Positions 23,771 to 35,000 of a stretch of 64,000 nt of DNA are shown here, piece by piece. Within the stretch, counting starts at the first letter, position 1. Every line of letters starts with the position of its first letter. The notes under the pieces are model-generated. The model had not been told where the DNA came from. It made no database searches and saw only the letters and a list, made by a program, of their open reading frames with translations. The stretch covers positions 1,736,001 to 1,800,000 of the forward strand of contig OZ017754.1 of assembly GCA_963969365.1 (NCBI GenBank), in the 5' to 3' direction. The position numbers were made by a program, and so were the translations under genes. This DNA comes from Asterochloris sp. CNOR1 (taxonomy: Eukaryota > Chlorophyta > Trebouxiophyceae > Trebouxiales > Trebouxiaceae).

Positions 23771-25979
23771 CTAAAACATTGCAGCATTTGGACGCACTGC
23801 CTTGAAAGTGGTCTTATACTTCCGGTCTGATGGCCTGCGGCAGCAGCAGGAACGCACCTGTGAGCAATGCCGTTGCGGACCACTGCTTGCCAGGCATGGT
23901 GTGAAGCACTCAATGGGAGATGTAGGAGTGGGGAAGGGAGCATGACGGTATGACCAGGCAGCTGTTAGGCAGAGCAAAGGCACAGGCAGGCCACGCACCT
24001 GACCATCTTCCGTGTGAGGGGGAACTTGATTTCACTGTTGTGGAACTGCTTGGTGTTGTCACGCTTGCAGTCCTTAGCCTTGATGGTGGCGGTTTTGATA
24101 ATGCTGATGCAGGGGAAGCGTACGCGATGCCGCGAGGCCATTTCTTGGTACATCTGCAGCCAGGACACTTGTATGAGTTGCTCAGAAACTGCAGCAGGGC
24201 TCTGGGCAGCGAAGCGAAAGCTCAGGACCTGATACTGGATCAGGAGGTGTCCTCAGAGCAAGGTGGACGACAGATGCAATTTGGGCTGTGAGGCGCAACT
24301 CAGATATTGCTGCTGGGCTGGTGTACTGCCCCTCAGTCACGGTGCACCCCAGCAGCTGCTGCAGGGCACCAGGTACATGCTCGCACACAGCCTTGCAAGC
24401 TGAAGCTTGAAGCAGACCCTGAAACCGACTGCAGCCTGCAAGCGCCAGAGGCCGCTGCAGCCAGCCAGCTCTGGGCGCATGCAAGCTCATTTGCAGTCAT
24501 TGCCTCCCCGCAGGTGCATCAACCACACTCTGCTGTGCTGCAGCCAAGCCACAGTGCGGGCCGCAGGCTGCAGCACCCAGGGCCTGAGCCTGTGTCATGT
24601 CGGGCCACCTGCCTAAGTGCCACATGCTAAGCTGATGCCTACCTGCTCAACTGCCCCATTCAGGGTCACATCCCTGTACTCCTTGTACATGTTGTGGTAG
24701 CCCGTGCGCGACTGGAAGCGCACCCAGATGCCAAAATTCTTGATGGTGGTAGGGTGCTTCTCAAAGATCTCGCTGACCGACAGGATCTGGCCGTTGGCCT
24801 TCTTCACCTTACGTAGCTTCCTCAGGAAGTACCTGCAGCAGGGGCAGGCAGGTGTTGTGTCTCAGAGCAGGGGTGCTGCTGTGGCGCCTCTAGAGGTCTG
24901 CATCAGTTTGACCATGTGGTACCTGCAGAAACAACTCTCAGGGCAGTCGAGGGCTGGCATGGCAGGCCGGGCTGATAGAGAGCCAGCCCGGAGACACAGA
25001 TGTGTCTCTGCAGGGGGCTAAGTCTGCAGGCAAGCGGTAGGGCCGACCAACTGGTTTGAGCTTCGCTTCATTGTCAGGAATCAGGGTGGCCTGACGGCAG
25101 GCAGTCGTCCCAGGGAATGCCTGCAGGGAACACACTTGCTGTGCCCACGCAGGAGAAAAGGGCGCCTGCAGAACAGGGCGGCCTGGCTGTTCCAGGGGAG
25201 ATGTGCTTGCAAGGGTGCTACGAACAGCCAGCCTCTGGGTGACTGAGTGCCTGCGGCCGCTTGCAGGCAGTGCTGGACGTTCAGTCATACATAAAGTGTG
25301 CATGGGCAGGTGCGCTGTGATGAAACAGGCAGTGCTCTGCCACCAACAGTCGAGCTGGCTGCTGGAGGCAGCAGCTTGTGCCTGCCAACACCTGCCCCCG
25401 TCAGCCCAATGAGTGCCCAGGGCAGTCTGAGCACAGCAAAAGCTCCAGGGCTGCTGCCACCCCGGCCGAGGCTGTTCATGCTGCCTTGTCAGCTGAAGCT
25501 TGCTCCAAATGCTGTCAGCAGCTGCAGCTTGATTGTCGCGTGACTCCCGACCAGCCTCTGTCTTTACCACTGCCACCGGGCCGCCCAGCTGATGTGATCT
25601 TTGCACTTGCGGTTTCCCCAGACGCCTGGCCAGCCTGTTTGAGGTCAAGACCAAGACTTGGCGTCCAGCCCCCAAAGCGTCCTTCCCTGCTGCAGCAGCT
25701 CACCAGAACTTTGACTTGGCCCGCACTGGATCTGTGGCCCAAAGCTTCATGCGGTAAATAGGTGGCTCTGCCTCATTCTCTGTGGGCAAGTGCCTGCCCA
25801 CCACTTGATACTGGTGGAACTTGTAGAGTCCCTGCACGCAGCACCAAACCCAGCTCCTGACACCACTACCTCTTCTGCAAGAGCCTGATGGCCAAGGCTG
25901 TGCCAGGATCCATACAAGAGGAGGTGTAGGGGTCCAGGCCGCCTGCATACTTGAAGGCTTCAGATCTCACCTGCACCAT
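23771..25979 (-). CDS. RPL18A: 60S ribosomal protein eL20 (L18a)
   Basis: Structural protein of the large cytosolic ribosomal subunit. Five exons, all in phase: 25979-25971 (just M-V-Q), 25831-25704, 24832-24643, 24153-23999, 23834-23771 (546 nt, 181 aa plus TAG; family length about 178). Diagnostic blocks are [70 protein letters not shown] and the C-terminal [11 protein letters not shown]. The three-codon first exon, ATGGTGCAG|GTGAGA, was chosen because its phase matches and homologues also begin MV. The long intron 2 (25703-24833, 871 nt) has a 245-codon chance open frame on the sense strand; I saw no box C/D snoRNA core in the introns. The gene is head-to-head with QCR9. Confidence 0.96.
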
Positions 25980-26308
25980 GGTGCCTAACGGAACCTTCTC
26001 CTCTGTGAAGCCGCCTGATTAGGTTGCCGGCGACATCCAGAGTCCAGAAACCCCCTGAAACCCTGTTCAGCAGAAGGCCTGCCACTTGAGCAACTGTCCC
26101 AGTGACCGCCACTGACTGAGACCCTTGGCAGTGAGGTCTAGACAATAGCAGGAAGGGCATCGGGCCTGACACCTGCAGGCAGCATGGCCTCCCAGCCGGC
26201 ACATGGAAAGACCGCCAGCAGGCTGGCCCAGATGGGTTACAACGTGAGCGGTCAGATGCACATTGCATCAGACAGCCCCCTACATGATTGCCCTCACACA
26301 GTGATTCA
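25980..26308. promoter_or_regulatory. Head-to-head intergenic region, eL20 / QCR9
   Basis: 329 bp between two divergent housekeeping genes, one for cytosolic translation and one for respiration. A shared bidirectional promoter is likely but no element is identifiable by eye. Confidence 0.5.
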
Positions 26309-26937
26309 ATGACTGTCTTGTTCCGCGTGCTGCCTTGCTGCTTCCTGATGGTAAGGCAATGTGCAGTGCTGACCGATGACAACCCTTTCATGTGCAGTTG
26401 TTCATGAAACGCAACAGCACATACATTGCCTTCGTATTCGCTGGAGCCCTTGTCGGCGAGCGGGTGAGCTGCTGCCGCACTGCTCAGCTGCTGCTCCCAT
26501 GTCAGGCTTGCATGGCAGCAGGATATGCTGAGCTGCAAGCAGATGCTGTGCAGTCTCCACAGCTCTATTATCTATGCCCTGTATGCTTGCAGGTCTTCAA
26601 CTCAGCATTTGACTCAATGTGGGAGGCAAACAATAGAGGGGTAGGCACAGCTCTGAGCCCTGGCTGCCCTTGTGTTCTGTGCTGGCCAGTACAAAGGCTG
26701 AGACTGTACTTGGACTGTGTGTGTGGGCAGTGTGCTCAGGAATGACCAGAATGAACCCACAGGCTCTGCATTTGCCGTGCATGTTGCCATGGCCCTGTGG
26801 GACATGCTGAGCTTCGACATTCACGGTGTGTGCTGCCCGCCACTGAGACTGTGCCTTGGCTATTGCTGCAGAAGCTTTTCAAGGATGTAGAAGCCAAGGT
26901 GAAGGCTGGCGGTGATGAAGGCGGAGAAGACGAGTGA
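26309..26937 (+). CDS. QCR9: Cytochrome bc1 complex subunit 9 (QCR9/UQCR10)
   Basis: Small single-helix subunit of mitochondrial complex III that stabilises the Rieske protein and cytochrome c1. Exons 26398-26463, 26593-26640 and 26872-26937 are certain: they read LFMKRNSTYIAFVFAGALVG-ER, VFNSAFDSMWEANNRG and KLFKDVEAKVKAGGDEGGEDE, giving the conserved R/K-N-S-x-Y membrane helix, the WE-NN-GK motif and an acidic tail. All introns start GTRRGN/GTGAGC and end CAG. The first exon is proposed as 26309-26350 (MTVLFRVLPCCFLM, donor GTAAGG), for 73 aa in total. A weaker donor after MTVLFR (GTGCTG at 26327) would place LFR directly before LFMKRN, nearer to fungal and plant forms. The N-terminus is therefore uncertain; the rest is not. 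Confidence 0.88.
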
Positions 26938-27304
26938 CAGCATAGATATGTAGCACAGCAGCTTGGTGCGTCAGTAGAGCCCCTGCACCTGCCCGCCAGC
27001 TGTGGCACTGCTGCGACGCACTCACTAGCGTGCCTCCCGTCAGATCTGACAGCTGGCATGCCCATTACACGAGTGTCTGGCAATTGACCAGCTATGTTGT
27101 GCTGAATAAGCAGACATGTGTGATGAGCTCACAGTCTGTAAAGCAGGCATTTCTGCAAATTTTGCACCTCTTTGGGGGGACCTCACGGTACTGTCGTGTG
27201 CGTGCATTAGTATGGGCCCAAGAAGCCTTGACTTTGGGCTATTGTAGGGCGTTCGTCCTTATTACCAAGAACTCTGCTGCCAGCCTTGGGTGGGTTGACC
27301 TGAG
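26938..27304. other. Tail-to-tail intergenic region, QCR9 / EB1
   Basis: 367 bp shared by two 3' UTRs. TGTAA occurs on the plus strand at 27137-27141 (QCR9) and on the minus strand at 27065-27069 (EB1), so the two transcripts may overlap. No gene is seen. Confidence 0.5.
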
Positions 27305-30300
27305 CTATGTCCCCGGTGCAGGTTGCTGCACATGCTGCATCATGGCCTGCGACATGACCTGCATGTGCAGAAGGTACAAAATCGCACCACAATGTCCACA
27401 GCAGATGCCCAATGCCAACTTAGTTAACCTCAATCCAAGCATCAGCGCAACCCTGACTGCTTCAAGTTGCAGCAGGGAAGCTCGGAAGATCTGGGCCATG
27501 CTCACCTCTTTAGCCTCCCTTTCATCTGCTGCATAGAGGATCTGCTCAAACACCTTCACAATCTGCAATACGCAAGATGTCAGTGCTGCAGGGGCTCTGT
27601 CATGGTAAGCAGTCCCACTAGAGGGAGAGTACGCTTCGCCCCAGCTGCCAGCCGAAGCCCTGCGTCCCATCATGTTGCTGCAACAGAGGGCAAACAGCTG
27701 CCATGGCAGATGCAGCAGGGCCCAGACGCTGCTGTCATGCCGCATGTACGATACCAGGCCTCTGAGCCCAGCCGAGTGTGCGTGTGACTTGTCAGGCAGC
27801 CACCCGTGCGCCTGCAATGTTTGGCGGCTGCCGACACACATGCTGAACACCAAAGCTCATGGTCTTTCATTTGCTTGCATTGCAGGGCACTACAGTACGG
27901 AGTGCTGCCCTTAGCTCAGACATGTCGACATGCAGCATGCTAAGTGCCAATTGCTTGCCAATGCTTGTGCGATTCCTCAGACAGGGCTCAGCAAGGGAAC
28001 GTCCTAGCCCTACAGATCAGCATGCTGTGCAGTGCAAACCAGAGCTGCCCGCACTCCACTGGCTGGCACAGGCTGTCGATGCGCTTTTCAGCACATAGAC
28101 GTCACTGATGCCAGCCCATCAGTTGCTTCAGCTCCTCGAACAGCAAGCTGTGCAGTGCGAACCTGCATGGCCCAGCGCTGATATCCCCGGCAGCCCCATA
28201 TATCGCACAACAAGCAGTGCAATGCGCACCGGGATGGCTTGCAGCTCTGGCCGCTGGCACAGAATCTCGATGTCACGCAGCTTACTGAAGTAGAAGTCGC
28301 GCTCCCGTTCCACATTGTCCACCTTCAGCTTGAGACCAGCCACCTGCACACAAGGAACCCCAAAATTGTGGCTGAGCAAAGCGCAGCACAGATGCAAGCT
28401 GTGCTTGCTGCTTGTTGTCCGTATATATAGTGGCAGGCAGGCAGCGAGGCTGGCCTTTTGCTTTTGGGGTCGGCAGGCATCTTACGGCGGGCACACACAG
28501 CGACAAGGCATGCCTGCTGAGCTGTATGGCACTGCCCTGTGCCAGTCAAAGGGCAAGAGGTGGGACAAACTGCTGCACAGCTGGAGATCCTGCTCCAGAC
28601 TGCCGCTGCAGCGGGTGCTGGCAACCAGGCTGAGGTGACTCCCCACGAGGACTATGTTGCTGGCTGCACTAGTGCAGCCAACCAGGGTCTGGATGCCACT
28701 TGTCACAGAAGTCTGAGCTGGGCTTAGGTGAAATCTAGGCTGGGGAATGAGCTAGGCTAGGAACGGGCTAGGCTGCGAATCATCTGGGCTCAAAGGTGCA
28801 ACACGGATGCGGCTGGAGCTTGGGTCCTGAGTCACGACAGCAGCGGCAGGAAAGGGCGTGCAGCAGGAGAGCTTGCAGTGCAGGTCTGCTGGGAGCAACA
28901 CCAACCAACACCTGTTCATTGGCTTCCCGCAGCTGCCCCTGCAGCTGTGCCACCTCCTGACTGCTGCCTGCCAGCTTGCCAGAGGCAGAAGTTGTCTTGC
29001 GCAGCACGGCTGCCTTGGGAGCAGCAGGGGTTGTGTTGATGGATGCAGAGGCCGTCGCCAGAGGGGCCCTGCAGGTGTCAACAGGGACGCAGCTCTGAGG
29101 GCCTGTAGTCCTTTACTTGCAGCTGCCTTGTTAGGCATACTCTGCGGCTGCCACAGGAGAGAGATTGTGTTGTAGTGATTGCTAAGCATCTCATATGGCT
29201 TCGCACTGCCTTGGCCTGCATCATTGGCAGCTGCCTAAGCCAGGCAGCCAGTGTACCACAGAAGGTGGGCCCTTTGCCCCAAGTGTGGACGCAAGTGTGC
29301 CTTTGCCCAACCGAGCCTCTTCTGTTGCTGCAGGTGACTGATGATTCAAGCCTCTCAGGCTGTCCCCAGCCCACGACAAGCAGCTTAAGTAGACCTTCGA
29401 AAGGCCTCCTTACTCACCACCCCCCCCCCCCCCCCCCCACACACCCCTCCTTTCCCCCACATGCTGCAGCCTTCCTCACCTCTTGGTGACTCCCCCCTCT
29501 CTGCTGCGTGCTGTGCTGGCCCCACCAAGCCCTGTCTTGACGCTCCCTGTCTTGCTCAGCGCCCTCCGTCCTTCAGCATCATATTCTAGGCCCTGTCCTG
29601 CAGCGTGTGTCAGGTCCTCCTCTTTACAGCAGGCGGGGCTCATTGGGCGACCCACAGCAGGCATCCAGAGCGCAGAAGCAGCGTCATTCAGATAGAGGGG
29701 GTTTTCAAGGCAGTCCAGCAGCCTCCCTTAAACATGCTGGGATCATTGACGCTGTGCTTCAGGCATACAGATGAGGCAGGAATAGCAAGATGCCTCAACC
29801 ATGTCACCTGCGTGGGAGTCGAAGTAGGATTTCATCCACTGCATAAACTCTATGTTGTCAAGGGCCCGACCCTTCACCAGTTTGCTGACCTCAATCATCT
29901 GCAGTCACAACACCGGGGGCTTGAAGCTGGAAGGGATGCTGAGGATGCTGAAATGCAACAAATGGGGACTTGCATAGCTTGGTGGACACTTGCTGCCTCT
30001 TGTCAGACCCCCTCAACGGAGGAGGGCACGCCGCATGTGGCTGAGAGTGTTAGAGCAAGAAGCATTGAACTTCAGGACCACAATTGAACATGGGCTAACA
30101 AATTCACCAATTGCCTCACTTGCATCTACTCGGTGCCCCACCAGTGTCCTTCTAGGCATGTGTGCCAGGCTTGGAGCTGTGCAGACCAGGATCCACAGGG
30201 CACAGGCAGCTTGCCAGGATGACAAGTCGTACACTGGCCAGATGGCTACTCTGGCCGGTCATGCACTGCTCACCCGCTCAATGCCCAGCTTGGTGAAGGC

Positions 30301-31415
30301 TGCCTGGAGGACCTTGTAGTTGTTGATCATCTCATACTCACTCTTGGCATTGAAGTCCACCTGCAAGGCCAACAGAAGAAGTGTACCAGATAGCCAAGCC
30401 GCGGATGTTGCTGACCCGTGCTGCCTTCGCATACTTGGTATGGAACTTTGATGCTGGTATCCGCCAGGAGGGGCACCAACCCCAGCAGGTAGACCTTGGA
30501 CTTTGCTCACCACTGCTCCTTATAGGGCAAGGGTGGCTTTGCCCTGGAGGCACTGCATGCCCTGCAGGGCCCATTGCCTTTGCACAGCAGGGATGCGCAG
30601 ACACCAGCCTTTGACGTGAATGCTGCACTACGCCTGGGCCTGCCACCCATGCATCTCATGCCCTGCAAGCTCATGGCCCTGCTGTACGGGGTTGACTGGC
30701 TCACAAGTCATCAAGTACAGGTCCCAGGGAAGAGCTTGGCCCACAGGCCCTCCCAGCTGCAGCCTGGCCCTGCCACTGAGGCACACACCGCATGAGCCAC
30801 ACATGGCACACAAGGCATGAGGCAGACCTGAGGCACGCTGCCAGGCTGACTGCGGCAATGTCAGCTGCAGACAAATCACGGTTGCGCTGCAGTGTGGCCC
30901 TGCCATGTGTGCTACGGAGCACACTATCTGCTCTCAGACAAGCCTTGAAGGGTCCTCTTGCAGCCCACAGAAGCCGAGCTGTGTCCACTGCCCTATTGCC
31001 CAACAGCTTCACCGACTGCCCCAATGGTCTGCAGCTTCACGTGGGCCAACAGCTGGGCTCACCCTGGACAGCTGCACTGAGCCTGGATGCAGCGCGTCCA
31101 GTAGCTGGCAGGCCACAGCTCCAGACGCAGTCTGCATGCCATCCGCACACAGAGGACTGCCTGTCTGGTGGAACGCTTGGAAACTGGAGTGCAGGTGTGT
31201 ATACAAGCAAGTGACCCACCTGCTCAATCTTGCTGAGCTGCAGGTCGAGCGTGCTGTTGATCCACTGCAGCAACTCATTGCGCCCCACAAAGTACGTACC
31301 TGCAGAAGGGCCTCACACATCAACAAGTCAACAATCACTCTGCGGCAATGTGACGATGAGACTCAAGCCACTGCCACAGCATGTCATCAGTTGCATGGAA
31401 CTCACCATCCATCAT
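27305..31415 (-). CDS. EB1: Microtubule end-binding protein EB1
   Basis: Tracks growing microtubule plus ends. Ten exons close in phase: 31415-31406, 31299-31220, 31131-31063, 30360-30274, 29898-29808, 29597-29480, 29068-28912, 28343-28230, 27562-27506, 27358-27305 (837 nt, 278 aa plus TAG). The N-terminal calponin-homology domain (about residues 1-115) has [44 protein letters not shown] and [16 protein letters not shown] basic Ser/Ala linker follows. The EB-homology coiled coil from about residue 205 has [20 protein letters not shown] and [13 protein letters not shown]. The last exon gives [17 protein letters not shown], so the animal/fungal EEY/F tail that binds CAP-Gly proteins is absent, as in several plant EBs. 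The tiny first exon encodes only MMDG. Confidence 0.94.
29420..29438 (-). repeat. Mononucleotide run, 19 C (19 G in the EB1 transcript)
   Basis: Uninterrupted C19 on the plus strand, inside EB1 intron 6 (29479-29069), starting 41 nt after the 5' splice site. Confidence 0.95.
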
Positions 31416-32091
31416 GGTCCCCTGCAGGCATAGATCATGTAGGTGGTGGTATGCAGCAGGCAAGCAGAACTGGGAGAGATACTGACCACCAGCAATGGCT
31501 CTGCACCTGCTATCCTGGGCTGAAGCCGTGCTGTCCAGCTCCTCCTCTATCGGGCAAGGCTCAAGTCTTCCAGCCAGGACCTTTGAATACCTCTCACAGG
31601 GTGGGATCTGCGTCTATAGCTCTCAGGAGCTACCGGCACTCCAGTGGTGAGTTGGAGAGATGCCCCAGCTCTGCCTCAAGTCCAAGTGAGAAAGTCAAGA
31701 TTGGAATCAGGACACAGGTCAAGCATGCCGGATTTTGGCCACTTCAGGCTCCATCTGCTGACGCGCAGCCTCACAAGCAGTCCGGGCAACCTCTTCATGC
31801 GGTGAGCCAAGCTTGTCAGTTGCCGTAAGCCCACAGACCTGAAGTGATCTGGGTTATGTACCACATTATCTACTGCTCCCGTTAGCAAGTCAGACCAGTT
31901 CTCTGCTGCGATCGCCACAGGTCGTACATGACTTGTGTCGATTTTCTGCAACCACTCGATGAGGAGCCTGAATGAATTGCAGGAAGCCTCTATCCAGGAG
32001 CAGCTGGCCTCCTCCCAGGCTGTATCTGGGCAACACTTGTTAAAACGAGGCAAAGTTACCTAAACGGCCGTGCAACTGACACAGTCACCTC
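31416..32091. promoter_or_regulatory. Head-to-head intergenic region, EB1 / SMP-C2 gene
   Basis: 676 bp between two divergent ATGs. It contains an unexplained minus-strand open frame (31676-32053, listed separately). No promoter element is recognisable. Confidence 0.5.
31676..32053 (-). other. Unexplained open reading frame without ATG, possible gene fragment
   Basis: 125 codons open on the minus strand between the EB1 and SMP-C2 starts. The predicted sequence has a balanced, globular-looking composition (LLIEWLQKIDTSHVRPVAIA, WSDLLTGAVDNVVHNPDHF, GLRQLTSLAHRMKRLPGLL), unlike the Cys/His/Ala-rich chance frames that fill this genome. It opens at a TTG and has no in-frame ATG near the start, so it is not a simple gene. 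It could be a remnant of a larger or mobile gene, an exon of an unannotated transcript, or chance. I do not recognise it. Confidence 0.3.
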
Positions 32092-35000
32092 ATGGGGAAC
32101 TCCTCAGGGCTGCGAGATGAGGATGTGGAGCGCATCCTGTCTGCTCTCAACGCCAGGTAAATTGTGTCTGCTTTTGAGCCTGCTGCAGTTCAGCTAAGAT
32201 GACAGCAGCACAGCAGCACAGCCTCTGGGCAGTCAGCGTTTCCCCTGAGGTGGTGCTGATCTGAATGCCATGCTCTGGGGCAGTGCCATGCAGCAGTGGA
32301 GCCTTGACTGCTGCTGTAGGGTCAGGAAACTTTCCAGCAAACAATGACTTGCAGAGAGGCTAGCAGTGCTGTACTCCATCCCTCCCTGGCTTGCAGGAGT
32401 GCCAGCGGCCTCCACTACTTCGACATGATGGTAGGGGGCGGCATTGTCCTTGCCATCATAATGCTGGTCTACTTTCGCTACCGAAGCACAGCCCTGCGCC
32501 ATCTCATGCGCAGCCGCCAGGCCTTTGCCTATGATGTGAGTGTGGCACTGGGGCACAGCCTGGACATGCATGTCAGCCTGCTTGGCTGACATGTTCAAGA
32601 CCCGTCAGAATCATAGGAGCCCTTCAATGTTGGAGACTCAGCTTTTGCCTACAAACCGTAGCAGCTGGGTTCATGCTGTCAGCTGTGTGAGGTTGATATG
32701 ACGCAGCCCCAATCGTAGATGTGGACCATCCTGCAGTGGAGAGTGGAGGTTCGACGCTAGTGTAGTTGTGCACCTGACTGAGCAGCTGAGACCCCGCCTT
32801 GTCTGACTGCAGGCTCTGAAGGAGGCAGATCCCAAGCTACTCAAGGAGGTCTTGGGCAAGGTGGGTGTACATTTTTGCAGAGGGTTCTGGGTGCTTGTAG
32901 GTGTCTGGACATTTTCCTGCAGGATTGAGGCATTTACTTCACTTCAGCGCAGGCTGCAGGCACTGTTATGCTGCCACAACATGACCACAGAGGCTTAGCT
33001 GGGCCGACCGTCTTGCTGCTCTTAGCGTATCCTGCGCGCATGTCCTGTGCACAGACGCAAATGTGCCTGCTGCACCTCAGGGTCCTGACCCGGCTCCCTG
33101 AACAAGATGTCTGATGCAAGCCAAGCACTGGAAGCAGCATGACCTGGTTGATGATGCAGCAGCATGCAAGACCAGCCTGTATTTTTTGCAATGGCCAAGG
33201 GGTGTGCGCCTGAATCTTCTGGTGCAAGCAACAACATCATAACCTCACCCACGGCAGGTAATGGGTGCAGGCAGACGTGCCCAGCTGGATGACCATGCCA
33301 GATTGGCAGAGGGTGGGCTTCCTGAACCAAATCATTGGTGAGGTCTCTTCTGCGCAGCAGGGCATGTATGGAACCCCAGTGTCTGCTTGGGTGTGTGGGC
33401 ATGGGCAACCTGTTGGACTTGTTGAGTTCGATGCACTGAGCTACTCTGTCTCTGTTACCCACCACTGTGCCAACATGCTTGGGTCTCAAAAAAACGTGGG
33501 GCATCTGGCACTGAATATTGCCTGGCATATGGCACCTTGCATGTCCCTTCACGGTGCAGCCTTTGCTTGCTGCTTGCACAACATGAAGCAGCCTGGACAG
33601 CCACGGCAATGCTCTGCACATTTCACGAAGCAGCTGCAACCACCCTTGTCTGCTGATCATTGCAGTGCTGGCTGCACTGCAGACCAGCTGTGGCCTCATG
33701 TCAACCAGGCGCTGTGTACGATGTGCCGCGCTGAGCTGGAGCCTGTGCTGAAGGACCAGAAGCCCTCATGGATTGCCTCAATCAAACTCAGCAGGTGGGC
33801 GCTCTGTCTTCTGCTGTGTTCAGTGACCGACGTCATCAGCAGGTTAGGCCTCTGCCATTGCGCACCATGGATGCCTCGATGTAGCTGAGCAGGTGATGGC
33901 AGCTGCAAACTCAAGCTCGGATCTCTCCCAGAGTCCGTCAAGCTCAGCAAGTAAGTGCTGCATCATGAAGTTCTGCTGATTGCCAGACACCTGTGCTGTG
34001 CACGACTCCAGCTGCTGGAGCGGACATAGCTGAGCCAGTGCTGAATGCTTGCGCAGCCAGGGCAGCTTCCATTGAGCGTTGTTAAGCATGCTTCTCCGTG
34101 CAGGACGCCCGCTGCCAATACGTGGCTAAGTTGCTGGAACCCCTGCAGGTTTGACTTGGGCAATAGACCGCCCCAGATCAATGGCGTCAAAGTCTACCCC
34201 AAGGCAAGCAGCTGCTCTACAGCATGTCTCAGCTTTACTTTCTCTCCCCTGCTGACGGGACATGATCCGCAAGGCACGACCTCTAAACCTGCTATGCAGC
34301 ATATATAGTCAGGCATTGTTGAACGACAACACCCTGTGCCAAGCTGCGTGCATCACACGTGCAAGGCCTGGCAGTCCCCGTGCATCGTGGCATGCATGTG
34401 CGCTTGCTGCCTCGCTGCCTTCACTGTGCTCCCCTGCCATGCTTTCAGCACTTCTGAATGACATGCTTCGCCGTCCCCTCAGAGCAGAACTCCAGGGGAT
34501 GTGCCATTGGGTCAGGACTGCATTCAACTCAGGCAGCCTTGAACTACTTCGCATACAGCTGTGCGCTGCTGTGCACATAGCACGCCTGACGGTGTTCAGT
34601 CAAAACATGACTGGTGCCCCGGAGGAGGTGGACACCCAATTGGACATCCCAGGCAGGCATGTGTTAGGGCCCCTGCTGACTTCTTGAAACATGTTGTGCA
34701 GAGCAGCACCCCTGAGGAGGTGGACATTGAGCTGGACTTCACATGGGCAGGGCAGCAAGAGGTGGCTCTAGTGGTCAAGCCCATCCCCAAGCACCTGAAT
34801 GTGGCCACTGTGGTCACTGAAGTTTTGTCCAGCATAATCATGGTCAAGGTATGTGAACAGGGCTGCTGCCATGATGATGACTGTGTGGAAGGCGGTGGTG
34901 ATGCTTTGATCAGGCAGCCAGGCAAGGCGGGGCCAGGGCAAGGCTTGCAGCGCTGCTGGCAGGCTTGAGGAATGTACAGATAGCCACATGTGCAACCACC

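Noticed and set aside
24938-25675. 245-codon open frame on the eL20 sense strand
   Set aside because: It lies entirely within intron 2, has a composition typical of chance frames here, and has no recognisable domain.
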